Positions 36,146 to 43,346 of a stretch of DNA of 64,000 nucleotides are shown one piece after another. The stretch covers positions 372,001-436,000 of the forward strand of contig CP065001.1 of NCBI GenBank assembly GCA_016700155.1. Direction: 5' to 3'. Numbering within the stretch: position 1 is the first letter of the stretch; each line of letters begins with the position of its first letter. This stretch comes from Ignavibacteriales bacterium (GTDB taxonomy: Bacteria; Bacteroidota; Ignavibacteria; Ignavibacteriales; Ignavibacteriaceae). The position numbers were made by a program, and so were the translations under genes. Below the pieces are notes generated by a model. The model had not been told where the DNA came from, searched no databases, and worked only from the letters and a program-made list of their open reading frames with translations.

Positions 36146-36830
36146 AATATTAGTCGTTGATGATGAACAAAATATGAGAACCGGTTTGAAAGATAACCTT
36201 GAGTTTGAGGGTTATGAAGTTGAAACTGCAAATGACGGCGAACAGGGTCTGAAAAAGATTCTGGATAACGGTTATAATCTTATAATCCTTGATGTGATGA
36301 TGCCAAAAAAATCAGGCTTTGAAGTATGCAAGGAAGCAAGAAAAGCCGGTGTAACAACTCCGATAATTTTACTTACTGCTAAAGGTGAAGAGATAGATAA
36401 AGTACTCGGGCTGGAACTTGGTGCTGATGACTACGTTACAAAACCATTCAGTCTGCGGGAATTATTGGCAAGAGTAAAAGCTGTTTTAAGACGAGGTGAT
36501 GATTCGAACAGTGAAAAACAAAAAGATAATTTTGCAAAGATTGGAAGGCTGGAAATTAATTTTGCGACTTATAACGCTGCAGAGCATGATAATCCGGTTC
36601 AGCTTTCACATAAAGAATTTGAGATTCTTCATTTCCTTTGGAAAAAAAGAAATTCAACTGTAAGCCGTGATGATCTGCTAACTGAGATATGGGGGTATGA
36701 TGAAAGCCCGACAACGAGAACTGTCGACAATTTTATATTGAAACTGAGACAGAAAATTGAAAAAGATCCTAACCATCCGCAGATAATTATTACTGTTCAC
36801 GGAATTGGTTATAAGTTGATAGATACTTGA
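36138..36830 (+). CDS. OmpR-family response regulator
   Basis: Receiver residues 3-118 (VDDEQN acidic pocket, LIILDVMMPK phospho-Asp, LLTAKGEE, DDYVTKPFS Lys) and a C-terminal winged helix, residues 135-228 (LSHKEFEILHFLWKKRNSTV, TRTVDNFILKLRQKIE, TVHGIGYKL). Translationally coupled to its kinase. The HEAT-like gene downstream at 36969 may be one target, since it has its own -7 box. Confidence 0.93.
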   Translation: MAKILVVDDEQNMRTGLKDNLEFEGYEVETANDGEQGLKKILDNGYNLIILDVMMPKKSGFEVCKEARKAGVTTPIILLTAKGEEIDKVLGLELGADDYVTKPFSLRELLARVKAVLRRGDDSNSEKQKDNFAKIGRLEINFATYNAAEHDNPVQLSHKEFEILHFLWKKRNSTVSRDDLLTEIWGYDESPTTRTVDNFILKLRQKIEKDPNHPQIIITVHGIGYKLIDT

Positions 36831-36914
36831 CGATCAGCAATCGATTCTATCCTGATCATGACATTTTTTTACATGTCTTTACGCTGAAAAAACACACGTA
36901 ACATTTATCGGGTA

Positions 36915-36922
36915 TAAGTTTG
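36915..36922 (+). promoter_or_regulatory. candidate -7 box
   Basis: TAAGTTTG matches TAnnTTTG, 47 bp before the ATG at 36969. No clear -33 element is present, which could fit an activator-dependent promoter. Confidence 0.35.
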
Positions 36923-36968
36923 AACCGAGAGTTTTAATTGATGTTTAATTAAAATATTGGAGGTTCAA

Positions 36969-37370
36969 ATGAAACGGTTAGTGTTAGCAGCAGTTTTAGT
37001 TTTAATCAGTTCAGCAGGGTTAGTAGCACAGAATCCGGCTAAGTTAAATATTAAACCGGCATATCTGAAGAATCTTGAGCTTGGTATTATGTCTGAGAAC
37101 AACGGACTAAGCCGCAGCTCAGTTTATCTGTGCGGTAAATATAAAATAGCTGAACTTGTAAATGTTCTTACAGAAAAAGTAAAGAAAGAGGAAGATGAAT
37201 CTTTAAGATTATTGATCGCTCTTACTCTTAATGAAATTTCTACTCCTGAAAGTATGGCTGTCGTTGACGGGATGTCTGTAAATGATCCTGATCTGAGAGT
37301 TAAAAAGTTCTGCAAATTAATCATGAATGAATACCTTGACACTCAGAAGCTGGTTGATGTAGATTACTAA
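36969..37370 (+). CDS. secreted HEAT-like protein
   Basis: Signal peptide residues 1-20 (MKRLVLAAVLVLISSAGLVA) followed by about 110 helical residues with a HEAT-like pattern (SRSSVYLCGKYKIAELVNVL, EDESLRLLIALTLNEIS, DPDLRVKKFCKLIMNEYL). The ATG with GGAGG five bases upstream is preferred to an in-frame TTG at 36957. Periplasmic; function unknown. Its position just after a two-component system suggests it may be a regulated output. Confidence 0.7.
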   Translation: MKRLVLAAVLVLISSAGLVAQNPAKLNIKPAYLKNLELGIMSENNGLSRSSVYLCGKYKIAELVNVLTEKVKKEEDESLRLLIALTLNEISTPESMAVVDGMSVNDPDLRVKKFCKLIMNEYLDTQKLVDVDY

Positions 37371-37416
37371 TAAATAACTGAAAAAGTTCATAACTGATAT
37401 TGATCCGGTACGCTCA

Positions 37417-38484
37417 ATGAAAAAAATAAAATATAGCTTAAAAAGTTTTTTGATCCTGATCCCGTTTTTCTTAATTGCCTTAGTTACGGGATGCGAAATT
37501 CAGTCCGGTGACATTGAAGATAACAGGATCATGAATCTTGCAGGCGACTGGAAATTTAATATCGGTGATGACGAAGAATGGTCTAAACCGGAGTTCAACG
37601 ATGAAAATTGGGAAACAATCAAAGCTCCTGTATCATGGGAAAATGAAGGATTCTTTGGTTACAACGGGTTCGCATGGTACAGGAAGAATTTTAGTATCAG
37701 TTCAACTTTAAAAGGAAAATCATTGTATCTGCATCTCGGATATGTTGACGACGTTGATGCCACATATATTAATGGTCATCTTGTAGGTTACTCAGGTTCT
37801 TTCCCGCCTGATTACCAATCCGCATATTCTGCTTACAGAAAATATTCTATACCGGAACAGTATATCAATTATGACGGGAACAATGTTATTGCTGTTCGTG
37901 TTTATGACTCCCAGCAGGAAGGCGGCATTGTAGCGGGCAATATCGGCTTTTATTCTGAAGGCGATAAGCCTGTATGTGATATTAATCTTGAAGGACTTTG
38001 GAAGTTCAGTACAAATGACAGTTCTGCATGGATGAACATATCCTTCGATGATTCAGGATGGGATAATATTATTGTGCCGGGAATGTGGGAATCACAGGGC
38101 TTCAGAGATTATGACGGGTTTGCGTGGTACAGGCGTTCTTTTACTATAGATGAAAATCTTGCCTCACAGAAATTAGTATTGTTGGCGGGAAGGATAGATG
38201 ATTTTGATGAAGTCTATCTTAACGAAGTCAAAATTGGTACAACAGGAAATATTGTTGATGAGCAGTTAAGTACAGATCTTTCAAATCTCGGTGATTTTTA
38301 TCGTCAGGCACGCGGTTACTTTGTACCGGATGGACTTTTGAAGCCGGGCAAAAAAAATACAATCGCAATCAGGGTATACGACGGATTTAAAGACGGCGGT
38401 ATCTATGAAGGTCCGGTTGGATTAATTACACAAAAAAAATACAGTCAGTTCTGGCGTGAAAAAAAGAAATCGGAATTCTTTTAA
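37417..38484 (+). CDS. lipoprotein with two tandem GH2-type sugar-binding domains
   Basis: Lipobox at LIALVTGCEIQ. Two similar halves follow: residues 35-175 (AGDWKFNIGDDEEWSKPEFN, WYRKNF, VDDVDATYINGHLVG, AVRVYDSQQEGG) and 190-345 (EGLWKFSTNDSSAWMNISFD, WYRRSF, IDDFDEVYLNEVKIG, AIRVYDGFKDGG). Each matches the jelly-roll sugar-binding domain that precedes the catalytic barrel of glycoside hydrolase family 2, but no catalytic domain is present. It is probably a surface carbohydrate-binding lipoprotein. Confidence 0.78.
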   Translation: MKKIKYSLKSFLILIPFFLIALVTGCEIQSGDIEDNRIMNLAGDWKFNIGDDEEWSKPEFNDENWETIKAPVSWENEGFFGYNGFAWYRKNFSISSTLKGKSLYLHLGYVDDVDATYINGHLVGYSGSFPPDYQSAYSAYRKYSIPEQYINYDGNNVIAVRVYDSQQEGGIVAGNIGFYSEGDKPVCDINLEGLWKFSTNDSSAWMNISFDDSGWDNIIVPGMWESQGFRDYDGFAWYRRSFTIDENLASQKLVLLAGRIDDFDEVYLNEVKIGTTGNIVDEQLSTDLSNLGDFYRQARGYFVPDGLLKPGKKNTIAIRVYDGFKDGGIYEGPVGLITQKKYSQFWREKKKSEFF

Positions 38485-38668
38485 AACTATAGACCGGGCA
38501 TTCTTCCAAATATTTTTTCCCAAAAAATTCTGAACTAAAACCTGCACTTATTTTCTGCAAATTATTAATCATTTAATCATCTGAAAGCCAGAAGATTGTG
38601 AATATTATTTTTTAATTTTATACAGTAATATTTTTCAAAATTATGACAGCATTTAACGAGGTAAAAAA

Positions 38669-39772
38669 ATGACCAAACTAAACGAATTAGCTCAGATAGG
38701 ACAATCAGTGTGGCTTGATTTTATTAGCAGGAAATTGTTAACGAGCGGCGAACTGAAAGAATTAATTTTGCGCGGGTTGAGAGGTATGACATCCAATCCG
38801 ACAATCTTCGATAAAGCAATTTCCCAAAGCAATGATTATGATGAAGAGATAAAAAAACTGATAAGCAAAAAATTATCAATTGAAGATGTTTATGAACAAC
38901 TGGCTATTAGCGATATATCTGTTGCTGCAGATGAAATGCGGACGGTTTACGATTCTACTAAAGGTCTGGATGGTTATGTAAGTCTTGAAGTAAATCCGTT
39001 TCTGGCAAACAACACACGAGATACAATCGATCAGGCATTAAGATTATATAAGACACTTAATCGTCCGAATATCATGATCAAAATACCCGGAACGCCTGAA
39101 GGTATCCCTGCTATTACCGAAGTCATTGCATCGGGAGTGAATGTTAATGTCACTTTAATTTTCAGTGTAGAGAATTACAGGAATGTAGTCGAAGCATTCA
39201 TCAGCGGATTGGAAAAACTTGATGCTGCCGGAGGTGATGTTAGTAAAATTGCTTCTGTTGCTTCATTCTTCGTGAGCAGGGTTGATACTGCTGCCGATAA
39301 AGAACTTGAACTGAAAAAAAATAAAGAGCTGATTGGAAAAGTTGCAATTGCAAATTCAAAAATTGCGTTTGATTATTCGCAGCTGATTTATTCATCGCCT
39401 CGCTGGAAAAAACTTGCTGACAAAGGTGCACGCGTTCAAAGGTTGTTATGGGCATCAACAAGCACAAAAAATCCGAATTACAAAGACACAATTTATGTTG
39501 ATGAACTTATCGGACCGGACACCGTCAACACAATGCCCCCGGCAACTATAGACTCATTTGTCGATCACGGTATTGTAAAGGAAACTCTGAGCCAGGGAAT
39601 ACCGGAAGCAAAACAGCAGATCAAAAAACTAAGTGATCTCGGGATCAGTCTTGATGCCATAACTGAAAAATTACAGGTCGACGGAGTTAAATCATTTTCA
39701 GAATCATTTACATCACTACTCAGCAGTCTTGAAAGCAAAGTAAAAAAGCTAAAGGAAGAGGTTGGTGTATGA
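38669..39772 (+). CDS. tal: transaldolase
   Basis: Moves a dihydroxyacetone unit between sugar phosphates in the pentose phosphate pathway. Family features: SVWLDFISRKLL, GMTSNPTIFDKAI, LEVNPFLANNTRDTIDQA, NIMIKIPGTPEG (Schiff-base Lys), VNVTLIFSVENYRNV, SKIASVASFFVSRVDT. About 367 aa, the long transaldolase type that in some bacteria is fused to phosphoglucose isomerase. Here the two are separate but overlap by 4 bp (ATGA). Confidence 0.95.
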   Translation: MTKLNELAQIGQSVWLDFISRKLLTSGELKELILRGLRGMTSNPTIFDKAISQSNDYDEEIKKLISKKLSIEDVYEQLAISDISVAADEMRTVYDSTKGLDGYVSLEVNPFLANNTRDTIDQALRLYKTLNRPNIMIKIPGTPEGIPAITEVIASGVNVNVTLIFSVENYRNVVEAFISGLEKLDAAGGDVSKIASVASFFVSRVDTAADKELELKKNKELIGKVAIANSKIAFDYSQLIYSSPRWKKLADKGARVQRLLWASTSTKNPNYKDTIYVDELIGPDTVNTMPPATIDSFVDHGIVKETLSQGIPEAKQQIKKLSDLGISLDAITEKLQVDGVKSFSESFTSLLSSLESKVKKLKEEVGV

Positions 39773-41445
39773 CATTTTCGGCAGACACTTTTCAGGAAAA
39801 AATTAACAGTACAATAACACGTCTTGTTAATGAAAAAGTTGTAGAAAGAATCTGGGAAAAAGATTTTACAGTATGGAGCAATAAACCGGATGAAATAGTC
39901 AACAGGCTTGGATGGTTAATCAGTCCTGACGTAACAAAAAAATCATTTGATGAAATAAAAAATTTCGTTGCCGAAATCAGAGCAGAAGGATTTACACACG
40001 CACTGCTTATGGGAATGGGAGGCTCAAGTCTTGCCCCGGAAGTTTTCCGGTTAACGTTCGGAGTCAAAGAAGGTTATCTTGATCTGTCAGTGCTTGATAC
40101 AACGGACCCGTCCACTATTCTTTCCTTTGAAGAAAAACTGGAGCCATCAAAAACACTTTATATCGTTTCGACAAAATCCGGCGGAACAGTTGAAACAATT
40201 TCATTTATGAAATATTTCTATAACTCTGTGATGAGCAAACTCGGTAAGGAAAAAGCCGGGAATCATTTCATAGCAATAACTGACCCGGGAAGCGGGTTAC
40301 AGCAAATGGCAATCGATCTACGGTTCCGAAAAATATTTTTAAATGATCCTGAAATCGGGGGAAGATATTCCGCATTGTCTTTGTTTGGTATTGTTCCAGC
40401 AGCATTGATTGGTGTTGACGTAGAAAAGATAATATCTGCTGCATCAAGTGAAGCAGTGAGATGTAAAAAATCCGGTTTAAACATTAATGACAATCAGGCA
40501 TCAATACTCGGTATAATGCTTGGAATATTTGCTGAAGCCGGTAAAAATAAAGTGACTTTTCTTCTATCTGAAAAAATAAAAAGTTTCGGCGGCTGGGCTG
40601 AGCAGCTTATAGCAGAAAGCACAGGAAAAATTGGGAAAGGAATTTTACCTGTTGATCTTGAAGAACATCAACTGCCTGAAAATTATGGAACAGACAGAGT
40701 TTTTGTAAACGTCCGGCTTGAAGACGATCTTTCAAATAATTCATTCATCCAGTCAATAAAAAGTTCAGAACGTCCTGTAATTGAAATAGTGATGGATGAT
40801 GAATATGATTTGGGAAAAGAATTTTTCAGATGGGAATTTGCAACGGCTATTGCCGGATGGTATCTCAGTATTCAGCCATTTGACCAGCCGAATGTTGAAG
40901 AAGCAAAAGTGATTGCAAGAAGAATGGTCAAAGAATACCAGGAGAAAGGTAAACTTCCTGAATTGATTCCAACTCTTAATCAGAATGGTATTAAAGTTTA
41001 TAGTGATGTTGGTGCTGATAATGTTAGTGATGCTGTGAAAAACTTTTTAGATGGCACCAACAGTGGTAAAAACTATGTGGCAATACACGCATATCTAAAG
41101 CCCGGTGAAAGAATATTCAAATCATTACAGGTATTGCGCACAAAAATTTTAGAAAAGTATAAGGCTGCCACAACTTTAGGATTTGGTCCAAGATTTCTCC
41201 ATTCCACCGGGCAACTCCATAAAGGTGATGACGGTTCAGGTTATTTCATTCAAATAATAAACATTGAAGAGAAGGAAGCAGCAATTCCCGATAATGCAGG
41301 CTCGAATGAGACCTCAATAAGTTTTGGAATTTTAATACGGGCCCAGGCTTTGGGTGACAGGCAGGTTTTGATTGATAATAACCGCAAAGTTCTTACACTG
41401 GAAATAAGCGGGAATGCGGAAAAAGTAATCGAAAATCTTTTTTAG
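39769..41445 (+). CDS. pgi: glucose-6-phosphate isomerase
   Basis: Residues 50-470 carry the sugar isomerase domains: HALLMGMGGSSLAPEVF, STKSGGTVETISFMKYF, FAEAGKNKVTFLLSEKI, GGWAEQLIAESTGKIGKGIL and ATTLGFGPRFLHSTGQLHKG (C-terminal Lys/His active-site region). At 558 aa it resembles the Pgi half of bifunctional Tal-Pgi proteins. Interconverts glucose 6-phosphate and fructose 6-phosphate. Starts inside the tal stop codon, so translation is coupled. Confidence 0.95.
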   Translation: MTFSADTFQEKINSTITRLVNEKVVERIWEKDFTVWSNKPDEIVNRLGWLISPDVTKKSFDEIKNFVAEIRAEGFTHALLMGMGGSSLAPEVFRLTFGVKEGYLDLSVLDTTDPSTILSFEEKLEPSKTLYIVSTKSGGTVETISFMKYFYNSVMSKLGKEKAGNHFIAITDPGSGLQQMAIDLRFRKIFLNDPEIGGRYSALSLFGIVPAALIGVDVEKIISAASSEAVRCKKSGLNINDNQASILGIMLGIFAEAGKNKVTFLLSEKIKSFGGWAEQLIAESTGKIGKGILPVDLEEHQLPENYGTDRVFVNVRLEDDLSNNSFIQSIKSSERPVIEIVMDDEYDLGKEFFRWEFATAIAGWYLSIQPFDQPNVEEAKVIARRMVKEYQEKGKLPELIPTLNQNGIKVYSDVGADNVSDAVKNFLDGTNSGKNYVAIHAYLKPGERIFKSLQVLRTKILEKYKAATTLGFGPRFLHSTGQLHKGDDGSGYFIQIINIEEKEAAIPDNAGSNETSISFGILIRAQALGDRQVLIDNNRKVLTLEISGNAEKVIENLF

Positions 41446-41464
41446 AATTTTTAAAATAAAAAAA

Positions 41465-41563
41465 CCGGGGGGCTCTCTCTATTAAAACCTGAAGGCTTTA
41501 CAATTCAGGTCCGCGGGCGCAAATTAAATCAGAGCGAGCCGGTGATTATTGCTAATCCCCCGG
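41465..41563 (-). ncRNA. candidate structured RNA or complex terminator
   Basis: Three nested stems (CCGGGGG/CCCCCGG, GGCTC/GAGCC, ACCTGAA/TTCAGGT) make a compact 99-nt fold. On the minus strand the outer stem is followed by TTTTTTT, as in an intrinsic terminator. No known RNA family recognised. Confidence 0.4.
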
Positions 41564-41829
41564 TAGTAACATACTCACAGATATTCATCGGTTCGGAATT
41601 TAAGTGCTGTTTAGTACATTTGATCATCATTCTAACGTAGTGTTTTATTTAGGTATCTATGAGCAGTTGACTTTAAACTCAAAACTGCGGCATACTTAAT
41701 TCATCGTATAGCCTACTCCATGAATCCGGGCACACTCTAGTTCTCATATCATCGTTCTTCGGTCCGCCGCAGTTATTTAAGTTCTGGCAACCGGAAAAAT
41801 CCGGTTCAAACAAAATTTCAATTAATGCT

Positions 41830-41932
41830 GAATGATGCGGGTTCTCTATCTTACTAACTTAAGGCACAGTTCATTCGGTTATCACTCAGTTCACTCACTA
41901 ACTCATCAACACAGAACCCGCTGTCATCATTC
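41830..41932. ncRNA. candidate RNA with 16-bp closing stem
   Basis: GAATGATGCGGGTTCT can pair fully with AGAACCCG and CATCATTC, interrupted only by a 4-nt bulge, closing a 67-nt internal region. The strand is undetermined. Chance formation of sixteen exact pairs at this distance is unlikely, but this does not prove transcription. Confidence 0.35.
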
Positions 41933-42191
41933 AAAGCACAGATCTCCAATCTTTTATCAGTAATCTTAGCCTGTTCATCATTTATTCAAAGAGCGGAATT
42001 CATAACTAACTCGTAAGCAAAATAATCGTTCAAAGGTTTTTTGGATATAGTGTATAATTTGAAAATGCAGTAGGATTATTAAAGACCGGGCTGTAGTATA
42101 TCCTCTACAAAAGACAATTGAATAAAATGAATACAGGAGAATCAGTGACAGATCTAAAAATCATCTCCCCTGAATTGATTTTTAATTTTAT

Positions 42192-42572
42192 TTATCCGGT
42201 CTGACTAAATTTTTGAACAAGATTATCCAGAACTATAACCACGCGGTCAAACTCAGTTGTCTTGTCAAAAAAATAATCGGCGCCTTTCAGTTTACACTTT
42301 TCAACATACTGCGATGCAGTATAATTTGTTAACATCATTACCACAGTCGTCGGGGTTTTTGATTTGATCATATCAATCAATTCAATTCCGGGACCTGATG
42401 GAAGATTTATATCAAGGACAATTGCATCATAATAAAACTGATTTAACAGATTTTTAGCATCCGGTAAATCATTAGCTTCATCTATTGCGGAAAGTCCGTC
42501 AATATTCTGAAGAAGCTTTATCAGGCTTTGCCTTATCGCGTTTGAGTCATCAACAATTAGTACACGTAACAT
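42192..42572 (-). CDS. stand-alone response-regulator receiver
   Basis: A single receiver domain of 126 aa: VLIVDDSNAIRQSLIKLLQ, DAIVLDINLPSGPGIEL (phospho-Asp), VVMMLTNYTASQYV, GADYFFDKTTEFD (Lys). There is no output domain. It lies downstream of the NarL-type regulator and sensor kinase on the same strand, so it may be a phosphate sink or a shuttle for that system. Confidence 0.88.
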   Translation of the reverse strand: MLRVLIVDDSNAIRQSLIKLLQNIDGLSAIDEANDLPDAKNLLNQFYYDAIVLDINLPSGPGIELIDMIKSKTPTTVVMMLTNYTASQYVEKCKLKGADYFFDKTTEFDRVVIVLDNLVQKFSQTG

Positions 42573-42695
42573 TCTGTAAACACAAAGTGATCATTATCTC
42601 CTGTGATAAAATAATTTTTACCCGGAATTTGTTTCGTCAATAAAAAGATGAAAGTAGAGTAGTATAATTACTACACGACGGATTTAAACGAAAAG

Positions 42696-43328
42696 CTAAT
42701 CGATGAGTTTGTTTGTTATTGCGTAGTGAATAAGTTCAGCATTTGAGGAAATATTAAGTTTCTCAAGAACTCTTGTACGGTATGTATTTACTGTACTAAG
42801 ACTCAATGCAAGTTCATCAGCAATAATGGTTTGGGATTTTCCCAATGCCATCATATGCATAATCTGGAATTCTCTGTCGGATAAAAGTTCGTGTGCCGGT
42901 CTGGTCATGTCCGTATCCAGTGACCCGGCGATTTTTTCTGCAAGGTTTGGACTTATATATTTTCCGCCTGATGCAACTTTTCTGATTGCTTTTACAAGTT
43001 CATCAGGCGCACTGTCTTTTGTAAGATACCCGGATGCACCGGCTTTTAATGATCTTACAGCAAACCTTTCTTCCGGATGCATACTCAGTATTAATATTTT
43101 CTGTCCGGGTTTAAGTATTTTAATTTCCTTAAGAACATCAAGTCCGCTTTTGCCTGGCAGGTTAATATCAAGTATCAGAACATCCACTTTTAAGCTGATG
43201 ATTTTGTCAGCGAGTTCAAAAGGATTGCCGGATTCTCCTGCAACGGTAATATCGGATTCTTCTTTTAATATTTTTTTAAATCCCTCACGTATGAGTGAGT
43301 GATCATCAGCGATAAAAACCTGTATCAT
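42696..43328 (-). CDS. NarL/LuxR-type response regulator
   Basis: Receiver (FIADDHSLIREGFKKIL, VLILDINLPGKSGLDV, ILSMHPEERFAV, GYLTKDSAPDEL) and C-terminal LuxR-type HTH (LLSDREFQIMHMMALGKSQT, LALSLSTVNTYRTRVLEKLN). 210 aa, standard. It starts 18 bp after the stop of the sensor kinase and is its obvious partner, as HisKA_3 kinases pair with NarL-type regulators. Confidence 0.93.
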   Translation of the reverse strand: MIQVFIADDHSLIREGFKKILKEESDITVAGESGNPFELADKIISLKVDVLILDINLPGKSGLDVLKEIKILKPGQKILILSMHPEERFAVRSLKAGASGYLTKDSAPDELVKAIRKVASGGKYISPNLAEKIAGSLDTDMTRPAHELLSDREFQIMHMMALGKSQTIIADELALSLSTVNTYRTRVLEKLNISSNAELIHYAITNKLID

Positions 43329-43346
43329 AATTAATTATTTTAATTG

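Larger units (their letters stand above)
41446..42191. other. gene-free region with many long-range inverted repeats
   Basis: No credible ORF in about 745 bp. Exact complementary pairs seen: CCGGGGG (41465) with CCCCCGG (41557), GGCTC (41471) with GAGCC (41536), ACCTGAA (41487) with TTCAGGT (41504), AACTGCGG (41683) with CCGCAGTT (41767), AACCGGA (41789) with TCCGGTT (41800), and GAATGATG-CGGGTTCT (41830) with AGAACCCG-(CTGT)-CATCATTC (41913). Read on the minus strand, the CCGGGG stem ends in a T-run next to the pgi stop. The region may encode one or more structured RNAs. It also contains an isolated 15-base match to array 1 at 41610. Confidence 0.5.

Noticed and set aside
36957..36968. TTG start for the HEAT-like gene
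   Set aside because: It places the strong GGAGG site inside the coding region; the ATG at 36969 fits the signal peptide better.
41446..42191. tmRNA, RNase P RNA, 6S RNA or group II intron
   Set aside because: None of the conserved motifs of these RNAs (for example GAGGAAAGTCC of RNase P, or a domain V hairpin) could be found on either strand.
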